Virus record (IMG/VR): IMGVR_UViG_3300013131_001784
Span: 1 to 22,786 of that record
From: a virus
DNA length: 22,786 nt
Direction: 5' to 3' (one strand)
Shown here: positions 1-6,367 of the stretch, piece by piece
How the letters are laid out: each line of letters opens with the position of its first letter
How positions within the stretch are numbered: position 1 is the first letter of the stretch
Translations under genes and position numbers: made by a program
The notes under the pieces: generated by a model
What the model was told of the DNA's origin: nothing
Databases searched by the model: none
What the model saw: the letters and a program-made list of their open reading frames with translations, nothing else

Positions 1-543
1 AAGAATGTTGAGATTCTGAGCGATCGTCGAGAACAAGTCGGCGTAGAAGCTCATCGCCTCGTTGCGGCTCATCCGGTCGATGGTCCTGATGAACCGATGG
101 CGGACGAGTCCCTGAGACACTCCGAGCCGCTTCGCAGCCTCACTCTGGCAGGTCGTTTCGTACAGATAGACCATGATGTCGATGTCCATCGGGTCCGAGA
201 GAAACCTCCCGAGATCCCGCTTCATATCGTGGCGGTCCACGTGGGGAAGCTGGAGGAGGAACTTGATGCGGTTGATGGCGCGCTGGAGCCGGTAGCAGAC
301 CGTGGGCTGACTCACCCCGAAAATGGAAGCGATGTCGGTCTGCTTGAGGTGCCGAAAGAAGTAGAGGTCTACGAAGTCATATTCGATCGGCGGAAGCGAC
401 TCCATGATCTCCTTCACCTTGGAGATCATCTTCGCGTCGTCCGCGTCCGGAGAGCTGAAGATCGAGCTGAACAACCAGGTGTTCGACTCGTTGGAGAGCG
501 TCTGCTCTAGCGTCTGGGAGTCGGATAGCCGATTCTGATTCAC
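1..543 (-). CDS. Sigma-70 region 4-like protein with two helix-turn-helices (3' end outside window)
   Basis: I translated this by hand. The frame stays open for 181 codons to the left window edge, so the C-terminus is missing. It starts with GTG at 543, in a GTGA overlap with the stop of the NusG-like gene. Residues 43-97 read like a sigma region 4: an acidic helix (KEIMESLPPIEYDFVDLYFF), then HLKQTDIASIFGVSQPTVCYRLQ, a helix-turn-helix with the usual GVSQPTV turn. A second one follows at residues 120-157 (ETTCQSEAAKRLGVSQGLVR). No region 2 is seen in the part present. Region 4 domains contact the -35 promoter element and the RNA polymerase flap. The likely role, as an inference, is steering host RNA polymerase or acting as a sequence-specific transcription regulator. 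Its position directly after a NusG-like gene supports a transcription role. It could instead be a terminase-small-subunit-like DNA-binding protein, since those also carry such helices. Confidence 0.75.
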   Translation of the reverse strand, partial: MNQNRLSDSQTLEQTLSNESNTWLFSSIFSSPDADDAKMISKVKEIMESLPPIEYDFVDLYFFRHLKQTDIASIFGVSQPTVCYRLQRAINRIKFLLQLPHVDRHDMKRDLGRFLSDPMDIDIMVYLYETTCQSEAAKRLGVSQGLVRHRFIRTIDRMSRNEAMSFYADLFSTIAQNLNIL

Positions 544-1166
544 AGATCCTCCTCCTCGTACAGATCCGCCTCGTCCAGCGGAACAGAATCCGGGAAATCC
601 CGATCTTCGGACGCTTCCTCTTCCGAGTCTAGATTAGAGTCAAGGGCGACGAAAGGTATCCAAGCAATCACGTCGATAGACCGCAGGGTGATGCGAACCG
701 CCGCTCGGTCCGAGTTGAGGTCTATTATGTCCCCCTCTAGGCGAGCGTAGTTCCCCCCGACGACCCGGACCCGGACCCCGACCTCTAGGCTGGAGGAGGT
801 AGAGGCGCGGAGCTGCTGTCGCAGCGTCTCGATGCGGGAGTCGGGAACGCAATGTATGACCCGGATCCCGTGGACCCCGCGAGACGAGATAACCTGAGCT
901 ACCAGGTTCCCCTTCTCCAGAGCGAAGTACCGCGTCTCCGGCAACCCGGAAGCGACGAAGGCGTACCCCTCGATTAGACGAACGGATACGCGCCGACCCC
1001 CCTTTTCGTAGGAGGTGTACGGAACGAACAGGGGGTAGGAAGCCTCTACCCCCAGCTCGGTTCGCAACGCTTTCGCGAGCGTACCCTCGACCGCCTTGTC
1101 CTCACCCACTTTGGTGAGTTCCAGGGTCGCCCACGTCATCGCGTCTCTGTCGTCCGCTTGATTCAC
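540..1166 (-). CDS. NusG-like transcription elongation factor (NGN + KOW)
   Basis: 208 aa from the GTG at 1166. Residues 10-110 resemble the NusG N-terminal (NGN) domain: MTWATLEL, then FVPYTSYEKGG, then LIEGYAFVASGLPETRYF. Residues 128-175 are a KOW domain (VGVRVRVVGGNYARLEGDI followed by IPFVAL). A strongly acidic tail (178-208, ending YEEEDL) is an addition to the usual layout. NusG-family NGN domains bind the RNA polymerase clamp and control pausing, termination or antitermination. The start is uncertain: GTG 1166 has a GGGA 5 nt upstream but overlaps dnaX by 65 nt; ATG 1139 begins exactly where the NGN homology starts and overlaps by 38 nt. It lies between dnaX and the tandem helix-turn-helix gene. 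Family assignment is by recognised motifs only; whether it promotes or blocks termination cannot be told from sequence. Confidence 0.83.
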   Translation of the reverse strand: MNQADDRDAMTWATLELTKVGEDKAVEGTLAKALRTELGVEASYPLFVPYTSYEKGGRRVSVRLIEGYAFVASGLPETRYFALEKGNLVAQVISSRGVHGIRVIHCVPDSRIETLRQQLRASTSSSLEVGVRVRVVGGNYARLEGDIIDLNSDRAAVRITLRSIDVIAWIPFVALDSNLDSEEEASEDRDFPDSVPLDEADLYEEEDL

Positions 1167-2463
1167 TTGATCCCGTAAGCTCCGAGGCTCGCATCTTTAC
1201 GAGCCGGAAGAACTCCAGAGGTCGAAGCTCAAGGGGAGAAGGAACAGAGGGCGCGGGGGCGGGGGTAGTTGCATCGTCCTTCCTCACAGCGCGAGGATGG
1301 ACGTAAACGTCGTCCACCATCTTCGGCTTGTCGTTAGGGGATGCGTCTACCTTACCTGACTTCGGGGGAGGAGCAGGAACGGAGGGTTCCGAGGCGCGGA
1401 GTTGAGGCCGGTTTAGGTCGCGATGCAGCGAGGCTACGTCGCAAAGCAGCATCGAAGCCGTCGGTCGCCCCGGCCTAGACGAAAACCTATCGGCAAAGAA
1501 AAGAAAATCGTCGGCCTGTCCCGAGTCCAGCGCGACCTGACCCATGTAGCCGGGGAAGTTAGTTATCCCGAGCGATACCTTGTAGGAGGTCATCGACAGG
1601 TCCGAGAGCTTCTCGTACAGGATCGAGGGCGAGCTTCGCTTCGTTAGATCGTCGGCCTGCTTCAGCGCCACAGAGAGGTCCGAACGGATCGATCTCAAAA
1701 GGCTCAGACACTCGGCGTTCAAGTCGAGGTGGAGGTACTTGGCGACGTTCTCGCGGGAGACGGGGCCGAGCATCGACACGCCCTCGACCGCCTTGAGAGC
1801 ATCCCGAATGTGGCACTCGGTTAGCTCGCCGATGAGCGTGAGGGCGTCCCGCTCGTAGGCGATGCCTTCGGCGTCGCAAATCTGTGCGAGGCGGGAGCCG
1901 ACCTGTTCCGGGAGGACGGGCTTGATGACGAACGCTGGGGCGCACCGGGAGAGGATAGTCGCCCGCATCTTCTCGGGCTCCGTCGTGCAGAAGATGCACA
2001 CGAGGGACTTATCCTCGCCGCCGGGGACCGTGTCCTCCATCGGCTTGAGGAGCGCATCGAGAGCGTCGAGCGTGAGCCGGTGGGACTCGTCGAACAAGTA
2101 GAGCCGCCGCTTGCCGGAGAAGGTGCTGTACTGAATCTCCTCAATGATCTTGCGAACGGAGTCCTTGCCGCTGTTGGTGGCGGCGTCGATCTCAAAGAAG
2201 TTCTCGGAGGAACCCCCCTCTAGGATCGACCGGCACGATGGACACGCATCGCACGGCCCCCCGTCTACCGGGGTGGCGCACAAGAGCGACCTCGCGAGGA
2301 TGCGTCCGAGCGTCGTCTTGCCGGAGCCCCACGGACCCGCGAACAGGTAGCTCTGGTAGAACCCTGCGCCCGACCGGACGTATTGGCGGAGGATCTGAAC
2401 GGTGCCGTCTTGGCCGAGCACGTCAGCGTAGGCGCGGGGGCGATACTTCGTGTCGAGGCTCAC
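1102..2463 (-). CDS. dnaX: DNA polymerase III gamma/tau-type clamp-loader ATPase
   Basis: 453 aa, starting with GTG at 2463 behind a GTAAAGG ribosome site. It has the full DnaX signature: KYRP near the N-terminus, Walker A GPWGSGKT (43-50), a zinc site of C62/C71/C74/C77, Walker B LYLFDESH (121-128, DESH instead of DEAH), and the SRC motif at 172-174 (ILSRC) that supplies the trans-acting arginine. The AAA+ lid and collar follow to about residue 330. The remaining ~120 residues are Pro/Ser/Lys-rich and poorly conserved, so this is a short gamma/tau form. In the family, three DnaX subunits with delta and delta' use ATP to open and load the sliding clamp. Delta, delta' and a clamp are all in this window, so the phage appears to carry its own loader. 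A structured leader precedes it (see 2475-2536). Confidence 0.95.
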   Translation of the reverse strand: MSLDTKYRPRAYADVLGQDGTVQILRQYVRSGAGFYQSYLFAGPWGSGKTTLGRILARSLLCATPVDGGPCDACPSCRSILEGGSSENFFEIDAATNSGKDSVRKIIEEIQYSTFSGKRRLYLFDESHRLTLDALDALLKPMEDTVPGGEDKSLVCIFCTTEPEKMRATILSRCAPAFVIKPVLPEQVGSRLAQICDAEGIAYERDALTLIGELTECHIRDALKAVEGVSMLGPVSRENVAKYLHLDLNAECLSLLRSIRSDLSVALKQADDLTKRSSPSILYEKLSDLSMTSYKVSLGITNFPGYMGQVALDSGQADDFLFFADRFSSRPGRPTASMLLCDVASLHRDLNRPQLRASEPSVPAPPPKSGKVDASPNDKPKMVDDVYVHPRAVRKDDATTPAPAPSVPSPLELRPLEFFRLVKMRASELTGSSESSGRQRRDDVGDPGTHQSG

Positions 2464-2474
2464 GACTACCTTTA

Positions 2475-2536
2475 CCCCTTCAATAGCGAAGGGGCGACGG
2501 GTTTCCCGCGTCGCCCCTTCTTTCTAGCTGAGAAGG
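2475..2536 (-). promoter_or_regulatory. Attenuator-like leader with competing hairpins before dnaX
   Basis: In the RNA of the minus strand, four segments lie between the stop of the 68-aa gene and the dnaX ribosome site. Segment 1 is CCUUCU (2536-2531); segment 2 begins AGAAGG and continues GGCGAC (2521-2510); segment 3 is GUCGCCCCUUC (2498-2488, the complement of segment 2); segment 4 is GAAGGGG (2481-2475). Segments 1:2 can form 6 bp, 2:3 form 11 bp plus an inner GGG-AAA-CCC, and 3:4 form 7 bp around the loop GCUAUU. The pairings are mutually exclusive. The 3:4 hairpin ends right next to the dnaX Shine-Dalgarno. No U-tract follows in the leftward direction, so translational control or RNA processing fits better than a simple terminator. 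Base pairing is seen; regulation is inferred. Confidence 0.5.
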
Positions 2537-2539
2537 TGC

Positions 2540-2746
2540 TCAGCCCTTCTTCTGGACGAACTCATACAAGCTCTCCGCAGCGGCCTTGATGTCATCAATC
2601 GACGGGGCCGGGAGGTGCTTCGGAGGGCGGTTCTCCAGCGAAGCCGTTTGCATCTCGCTGTCGCGAGCGGCGTGCCACTGCTCATAGAGCATATCCTTGG
2701 CCTCAGACAGCAGCGCGTGGCGGATTTCGTAACCGGACGTACCCAT
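2540..2746 (-). CDS. Small phage protein, 68 aa, unknown function
   Basis: The start ATG at 2746 has a clear GAGG 6 nt upstream. The protein begins MGTSGYEIRHALLSEAKDML and ends SLYEFVQKKG. It is mostly helical by composition and has no cysteine, membrane segment or known motif. The pattern (a GYEIR start, a helix ending near QW, a Pro-rich middle with an IDDIKAAAESLYEFV helix) recalls small uncharacterised proteins of T4-like cyanophages and other marine phages. That is memory, not a search. It sits between the metallopeptidase-like gene (after a 75-nt gap holding a direct repeat and a hairpin) and dnaX. Its stop codon lies only a few bases before the dnaX leader hairpins, so its translation could influence their folding. 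Confidence 0.7.
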   Translation of the reverse strand: MGTSGYEIRHALLSEAKDMLYEQWHAARDSEMQTASLENRPPKHLPAPSIDDIKAAAESLYEFVQKKG

Positions 2747-2755
2747 GACGTACCT

Positions 2756-2782
2756 CGTGTGTGAATGGAACCCGTGTGTGAA
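2756..2782. repeat. 10-bp direct repeat CGTGTGTGAA, two copies
   Basis: Two identical copies of CGTGTGTGAA lie at 2756-2765 and 2773-2782, 17 bp apart start to start. They are just upstream of the 68-aa gene and next to a hairpin at 2784-2806. They could be a small operator or part of the untranslated leader. Two copies alone do not establish a function. Confidence 0.55.
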
Positions 2783-2783
2783 C

Positions 2784-2806
2784 GCCCCGTGGTTCCGTGC
2801 CGGGGC
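2784..2806 (-). terminator. GC-rich hairpin between the metallopeptidase-like gene and the 68-aa gene
   Basis: GCCCCG (2784-2789) is complementary to CGGGGC (2801-2806) around an 11-nt loop. It begins 16 bases after the stop of the gene at 2822-3298. There is no following U-tract, so a classical intrinsic terminator is not supported. It may end or stabilise the upstream message. Confidence 0.35.
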
Positions 2807-2821
2807 TAGAGGACTATACCG

Positions 2822-3298
2822 TCAATCCTCGTCCTTCGCCTTGCCCTTGATCATCTCCTCCACGTCCATCGACGCGCCGGACTCCTGCTGGGGGCGGGGT
2901 CGCCAATCGCCGTGGCGGTTCAACTCGTCCCAATAGAACGCGATGTCCGGGGCGGCAATCGAGCACTTGATCTCGCCCGATACAGCGTCCTCTTCGACTT
3001 TGCATCCGCACAAGAGGTGATCGAGCAGCGCCGACTGCTGCGGGTTGGAAAGCAGCTTCCACTCGTCAGCGGCGATCTCCAAGATGAACTTGTAGTTGCT
3101 CTTCGTGAACGCATTGAGGAGCGGCGGGGCCTTCTTGCTCGTGCCGAGCGTCACCTGACCACCGCGCTTCGACGCCTTGCCCCGGAAGATGATGGCGATC
3201 TCATCATCCACGATGGCGAGGGTCGGGTGGTGGTTGGCGATCAACCGAAGCATCTCGTCGCGAACGTCTTTTCCGGCCTCCCACAGATCGGTGCTCAT
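2822..3298 (-). CDS. Phage metallopeptidase-family homologue with lost HExxH motif
   Basis: 158 aa. The ATG at 3298 shares one base with the primase stop (TGATG). The layout matches the putative phage metallopeptidase family (the Pfam PhageMetallopep type): an N-terminal helix, ANHHPTLAIV, a GKASKRGG stretch, the FILEIAADEWKLL strand-helix, then the motif helix SALLDHLLCGC, then DIAFYWDELNRHGDW near the end. Family members usually read LLDHELxH here. In this protein it is H94-L-L-C-G98: both the catalytic Glu and the second zinc His are gone. I checked the codons (CAC CTC TTG TGC GGA). The fold is probably kept while peptidase activity is lost, unless C97/C99 and others create a different metal site. 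The charged tail (from about 143) is rich in Asp/Glu/Lys. Function unknown; family call moderately sure. Confidence 0.72.
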   Translation of the reverse strand: MSTDLWEAGKDVRDEMLRLIANHHPTLAIVDDEIAIIFRGKASKRGGQVTLGTSKKAPPLLNAFTKSNYKFILEIAADEWKLLSNPQQSALLDHLLCGCKVEEDAVSGEIKCSIAAPDIAFYWDELNRHGDWRPRPQQESGASMDVEEMIKGKAKDED

Positions 3299-4077
3299 CA
3301 GTCTTCTCCTAGAAAAACTCGCCTCAGCTTCTTCGACCCGCCAGAGGACCAGACCTCACCGGGATCTTTGCCGACGTAGCGATAGTCCGCAGACCTTACG
3401 CCCCGGCGCTTCAATAGGTCGAGCGCCCCTCGGCGGTACTTGCCGGTGTTGGGGTCCTGCCATCCGAGCGTCGCCCGCCGTCCGGCCTCATCGTTGTCGT
3501 AGACCATATAGACGACGTTCTCGCATAGGCGGGCGAGGAAGTCCGCGTTGCGAACCGACAACCCTGCCCGGAGCGTAGCGACCACGGCGTCAGTCGGAGG
3601 CGCGACCATCTCTAGGGCGAACAAGTCGAACACACCCTCAGCAACCCAAACGGAGCCGCCCGCCCATAGCTTCTCGGCGGCATAAGGAGCGCCGATGAGC
3701 ACGGGGCACCAATCAGCCTCCGGGGTACGGAACTCCGTGACCCTCTTCTCAAAGCGCGAGCGGGCCTCAAACCCAACGAGCAACCCCGACGGCGACCGCA
3801 ACGGGATGAAAAGCATCCCGGCGAGCGCCTCCCCTCGGGGTCCGTACCGAGCGTTGAACGCAGAGTTGGGCGACGGGTCAGGGGCGGGTTCCCACTCTCG
3901 GATACCAAGCCGCTCGATCCCCTCGGGCGTACCGGCTCGCCCTAGTAGGTAGCCCTCGGCGTCTTCCGAGAGCGTGAGCCGGGGTAGGTGCGCCTCTAGC
4001 CAGCGGACGATAGAGGAGGGTTCCACGGTCCGAGAACCGCTACCGTCCTGCTGGGATTGTGCAGCACCACGCTCCAT
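3298..4077 (-). CDS. DnaG-type primase fragment with Toprim domain
   Basis: 259 aa from ATG 4077. The middle (residues 85-115, LAGMLFIPLRSPSGLLVGFEAR) matches the N-lobe of the DnaG RNA-polymerase domain. The Toprim domain follows: VWVAEGVFDLFAL with catalytic E147, ATLRAGLS, then VYDNDEAGRRA with the metal-binding D194 and D196, and a terminal KDPGEVW like the KDPDE of DnaG. It should make RNA primers or handle nucleic acid in a primase complex. The usual N-terminal CHC2-type zinc domain and the C-terminal helicase-binding domain are absent; the protein is less than half the usual length of DnaG. The start ATG has GGGAG 3 nt upstream but overlaps the previous gene by 82 nt; GTG 4026 would shorten the overlap but has a poor ribosome site. 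Confidence 0.83.
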   Translation of the reverse strand: MERGAAQSQQDGSGSRTVEPSSIVRWLEAHLPRLTLSEDAEGYLLGRAGTPEGIERLGIREWEPAPDPSPNSAFNARYGPRGEALAGMLFIPLRSPSGLLVGFEARSRFEKRVTEFRTPEADWCPVLIGAPYAAEKLWAGGSVWVAEGVFDLFALEMVAPPTDAVVATLRAGLSVRNADFLARLCENVVYMVYDNDEAGRRATLGWQDPNTGKYRRGALDLLKRRGVRSADYRYVGKDPGEVWSSGGSKKLRRVFLGED

Positions 4078-4514
4078 TTGCTCCCTAGCTTCGCTAGTAC
4101 GCCTAGATACGCCTTGTCCTTCGGAATGAGCACGGCGCACCCCTCGGGTATCCAATCCCGCACCTCGCCCGGAACCGGCAAGGACTCCCCGACGAGCAAC
4201 TCGGCGTCCTTCACGTCGAAGTAAGCGAGGTACTCACGGGCCTTCTCGACGCCCTCGGGCGTGCAAGGGAACCCGTTGCCCCACTTGCGGAGGTCGCCCT
4301 CGCGAGCCACCTCGCGCACGAGGTCGATATTGATAGGGGGCACTTCCCCGTCACGGATCGCCGCCCGGATGAACCCGCCGCGAGCCGAGTCGATCCAGAT
4401 CCACTTCTTCATCCCCAACACGAGGTACGGGCTCGACTCCGATGAGACGGGCACCTCGATCATCAGCCCCGGCTTCCGGGAGCCGAAGTCTACCTCGACC
4501 CACAGGTCAGCCAC
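3996..4514 (-). CDS. Unrecognised protein, 172 aa
   Basis: I do not recognise this protein. GTG 4514 overlaps the preceding stop by 8 nt. It opens with beta-rich sequence (LWVEVDFGSRKPGLMIEVPV), contains MKKWIWIDSARGGFIRAAI, and a central stretch WGNGFPCTPEGVEKAREYLAYFDVKD that looks like a helix-rich module. There is no signal peptide, membrane segment or catalytic motif. Its 3' end overlaps the primase by 82 nt, suggesting coupled translation. That makes a primase partner conceivable, for example supplying an N-terminal domain missing from the short primase, but it has only two cysteines, far apart (C84 and C126), so it is not an obvious zinc-ribbon. Confidence 0.7.
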   Translation of the reverse strand: MADLWVEVDFGSRKPGLMIEVPVSSESSPYLVLGMKKWIWIDSARGGFIRAAIRDGEVPPINIDLVREVAREGDLRKWGNGFPCTPEGVEKAREYLAYFDVKDAELLVGESLPVPGEVRDWIPEGCAVLIPKDKAYLGVLAKLGSKWSVVLHNPSRTVAVLGPWNPPLSSAG

Positions 4515-5175
4515 GACGCATCACCTCTAGCATCGCCTCGACCCGCCTCTGAACGTAGAGGAGCGCCGACACAAGGAGGAGCTTCCAAGTCGGCGGTCGG
4601 AACGGAGCCAAGCTCCGCGCTAGCTCTTCCTCATCGTCCTCGGAGTCGTCCTCGGGATCCTCTACGCCGGACTCCTCGGGGGGTGGGGCGGGAGGCTCAG
4701 GAGCCGGATCGGGAGGCGGGGGATCCTCGGGAGCCGGGGGTTCGACCGGAGGCGGGGGAGGCTCCTCGGAGGGCTCCTCGTCAGTGAGCGGGGCGGGCGG
4801 GGGGACCTCCTCGTTCAAGACCCACATGAGAGCCGCCATGTCCGGGTACCTATCTGCGATCTCAGGGAGGCTCGCCCCGTCGAGAAAGCCGTCGAACCCC
4901 TCGCGCAGCATCTCCTTCGTCCGGGCGCAAGCGAAGAGCGGGCACTTGGCGGCACGGGCGTCGCCCCCGTACCGCTCATCGCACGGGGAACCCTCCCACG
5001 TCCCCGGCGAATCAGCCCCCTTCATGCAAACGTGTAGAGCGCCCGCTGGACCTCGGACGGTCCCGTTGTGAACGCAGTTCTGCGGGCGACGGGACAACCC
5101 GCCACGGATTTCTCGCTTCAAGTGGCGGAAGCGCACCTGAACGAGCTTGTGGCGGACTTGTCCCTCGGGCTTCAT
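4507..5175 (-). CDS. Cys-rich N-domain plus proline-rich linker protein
   Basis: 222 aa from ATG 5175, in an ATGA overlap with the previous gene. Residues 1-90 are basic and carry C34, C50, C65, C78 and C83, in contexts such as NCVHNG, VCMKG, PCDERYGGD and KCPLFAC; such spacing suggests zinc or Fe-S binding. A helix (86-122) follows, then about 45 residues dominated by Pro and Glu/Asp (124-170, runs such as PPPPPVEPPAPEDPPPPDP), a purely acidic patch (171-185), and a C-terminal helix PTWKLLLVSALLYVQRRVEA. The last helix is amphipathic to hydrophobic and could bind a membrane or partner. A Cys-rich module with CDxRYGG followed by CPLF is something I associate with unnamed phage proteins. No function is assigned. 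The reading frame is supported by neighbour overlaps on both sides. Confidence 0.72.
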   Translation of the reverse strand: MKPEGQVRHKLVQVRFRHLKREIRGGLSRRPQNCVHNGTVRGPAGALHVCMKGADSPGTWEGSPCDERYGGDARAAKCPLFACARTKEMLREGFDGFLDGASLPEIADRYPDMAALMWVLNEEVPPPAPLTDEEPSEEPPPPPVEPPAPEDPPPPDPAPEPPAPPPEESGVEDPEDDSEDDEEELARSLAPFRPPTWKLLLVSALLYVQRRVEAMLEVMRRG

Positions 5176-5738
5176 TCCATTAGCTCTTCGTAAGAGAACG
5201 AAGACCCTAGCGCGTCCCGGACTCCGACGGAATCCTCCGACCAACCGATGATACGGTTGGTCAACACATGGACGTGAGACGGTACGCGAAGCCCCGCGAG
5301 TACGAAGTCGATCCCCTTCTGGGTCGGTCTCCACAAGCCGGAGTTCTTCTTGTTAGAGTCCTCGTTGCCCTTCGTCTCAGCTAGTCCCCAAAAGGCGACG
5401 CAGGGGTAGTCCCGACCGTCGAACTCACAGTCCTTGAAGTTGATCCAGGAATGCCGACCCCTCGACAGGTGAATCCGGACGAGCGAGCACAGGAACCGGA
5501 CCATGTTCGCGTTGAGCTTGCGCTTGTAAACCTTGACGAGCTGGTCGCAGCAGGGACAGACGACGCCCTTGTCGGCGTTTGCCGATACGAACGCCCGGAC
5601 CTTCCCGACCGAATCGAAATCCGGAGCCGGGGCTCCGGCCTCGGAGGGTAGGAGCTTCGCGGGCTTCGGCTCCTCGGGGGGTTCTGCGTTCTCGGGATCA
5701 GCGAAAAACCAATCGTCCATCGTCCAATCTCGGCTCAT
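5172..5738 (-). CDS. Unrecognised protein with CPCC motif, 188 aa
   Basis: The ATG at 5738 overlaps the stop of the Rad50 C-half (ATGA). The first ~40 residues are acidic and Pro-rich (MSRDWTMDDWFF then PEEPKPAKLLP). A conserved-looking core starts with VVCPCCDQLVKVYKRKLNANMV (C61, C63, C64), followed by VRFLCSLVRIHLSRGRHSWIN, GRDYPCVAFWGL and LWRPTQKGIDFVLAGLRVPSHV. The latter resembles a winged-helix arrangement, with GLWRPTQKG as a typical wing-helix start. The CPCC and later cysteines may hold a zinc. A DNA-binding role is therefore possible but only inferred. It ends in an ATGA overlap with the next gene, so it belongs to the same transcription unit as the Rad50 C-half. Confidence 0.72.
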   Translation of the reverse strand: MSRDWTMDDWFFADPENAEPPEEPKPAKLLPSEAGAPAPDFDSVGKVRAFVSANADKGVVCPCCDQLVKVYKRKLNANMVRFLCSLVRIHLSRGRHSWINFKDCEFDGRDYPCVAFWGLAETKGNEDSNKKNSGLWRPTQKGIDFVLAGLRVPSHVHVLTNRIIGWSEDSVGVRDALGSSFSYEELME

Positions 5739-6367
5739 CGTATCCTCTGGAATGTCGAAAAGCCCCGGTCGCGCTTGATCCGGTACGCCCGATCCGCAGC
5801 GTCAACGAGGGCGGGATTATGTGTAACCAACAGAATATCAACGCCCATCTTCCGGCACAGCGTCTTGAGGAACGCCGACATGTTGAGGACGTACCGTTCG
5901 TCGAAAGCGGGCAGGCTCTCGTCGAGAAACAAGACGGGGCGCAACCCCCGTCGAACAATCAAAGCGAGTCGGAGCAGGACCGATTGCACGGTGCTGACGG
6001 CCCCGCCGAACCCCTCTAGGCTGACCCCCTCGATGACAGTCCCGTCCTCCTTGGTCTGGGAGGTGACGAGCGTCACGTTCACTTTTCCGCGAGACACCTC
6101 TACGTCGGCGCGGACGTTGATGTCCTGGTCATCGAAGACCGCCCGGACGCCCTCGCTCTGGAGCGTCTCGATGGCCTTGACGCCCTCGGTGATCTCCTGG
6201 TCGATTAGCTTCCGGAAAAGCGCCGCGACGAGATCCAGAAGGTCGATGCGTTCCTGCAACGCCTCGACGGAGGCGCGAGATTCCTCTAGCGCCGACAGCG
6301 CGGCGTCCCGTCTCCCGAGAGAGCGAGACGCCGCTTCCGTCAGGGACTTCAGGCGACCTTCATCCAT
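5735..6367 (-). CDS. sbcC: C-terminal half of split Rad50/SbcC ATPase
   Basis: 210 aa from ATG 6367, overlapping the clamp stop by 19 nt. Residues 1-45 are a short coiled coil (EAASRSLGRRDAALSALEES). The rest is the C-terminal ATPase lobe of Rad50/SbcC/T4 gp46: an ABC signature-like segment at 117-135 (LEGFGGAVSTVQSVLLRLAL), Walker B VLFLDE (145-150), D-loop SLPAFDERY, and the switch histidine H183 in ILLVTHNP. Walker A and the zinc hook are absent. Both are present in the gene at 10568-11662, so the two proteins should assemble to give complete ATP sites. The partner nuclease (Mre11/SbcD-like) is at 8766-9740. Stand-alone C-terminal halves of this kind do, to my recollection, occur in some other phages. 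The ATP-binding signature is somewhat degenerate (GFGGAVSTVQ versus LSGGE). Confidence 0.87.
   Translation of the reverse strand: MDEGRLKSLTEAASRSLGRRDAALSALEESRASVEALQERIDLLDLVAALFRKLIDQEITEGVKAIETLQSEGVRAVFDDQDINVRADVEVSRGKVNVTLVTSQTKEDGTVIEGVSLEGFGGAVSTVQSVLLRLALIVRRGLRPVLFLDESLPAFDERYVLNMSAFLKTLCRKMGVDILLVTHNPALVDAADRAYRIKRDRGFSTFQRIR

Noticed and set aside
97-510. Plus-strand open frame of 137 aa at the left edge
   Set aside because: The minus strand carries a coherent helix-turn-helix protein here, open to the edge and coupled to the previous stop.
2488-2520. Strong hairpin followed by TTTCT read rightward, as an intrinsic terminator for plus-strand transcription
   Set aside because: No plus-strand gene ends here. 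The competing leftward pairings next to the dnaX ribosome site explain the repeats better, although a bidirectional use cannot be excluded.
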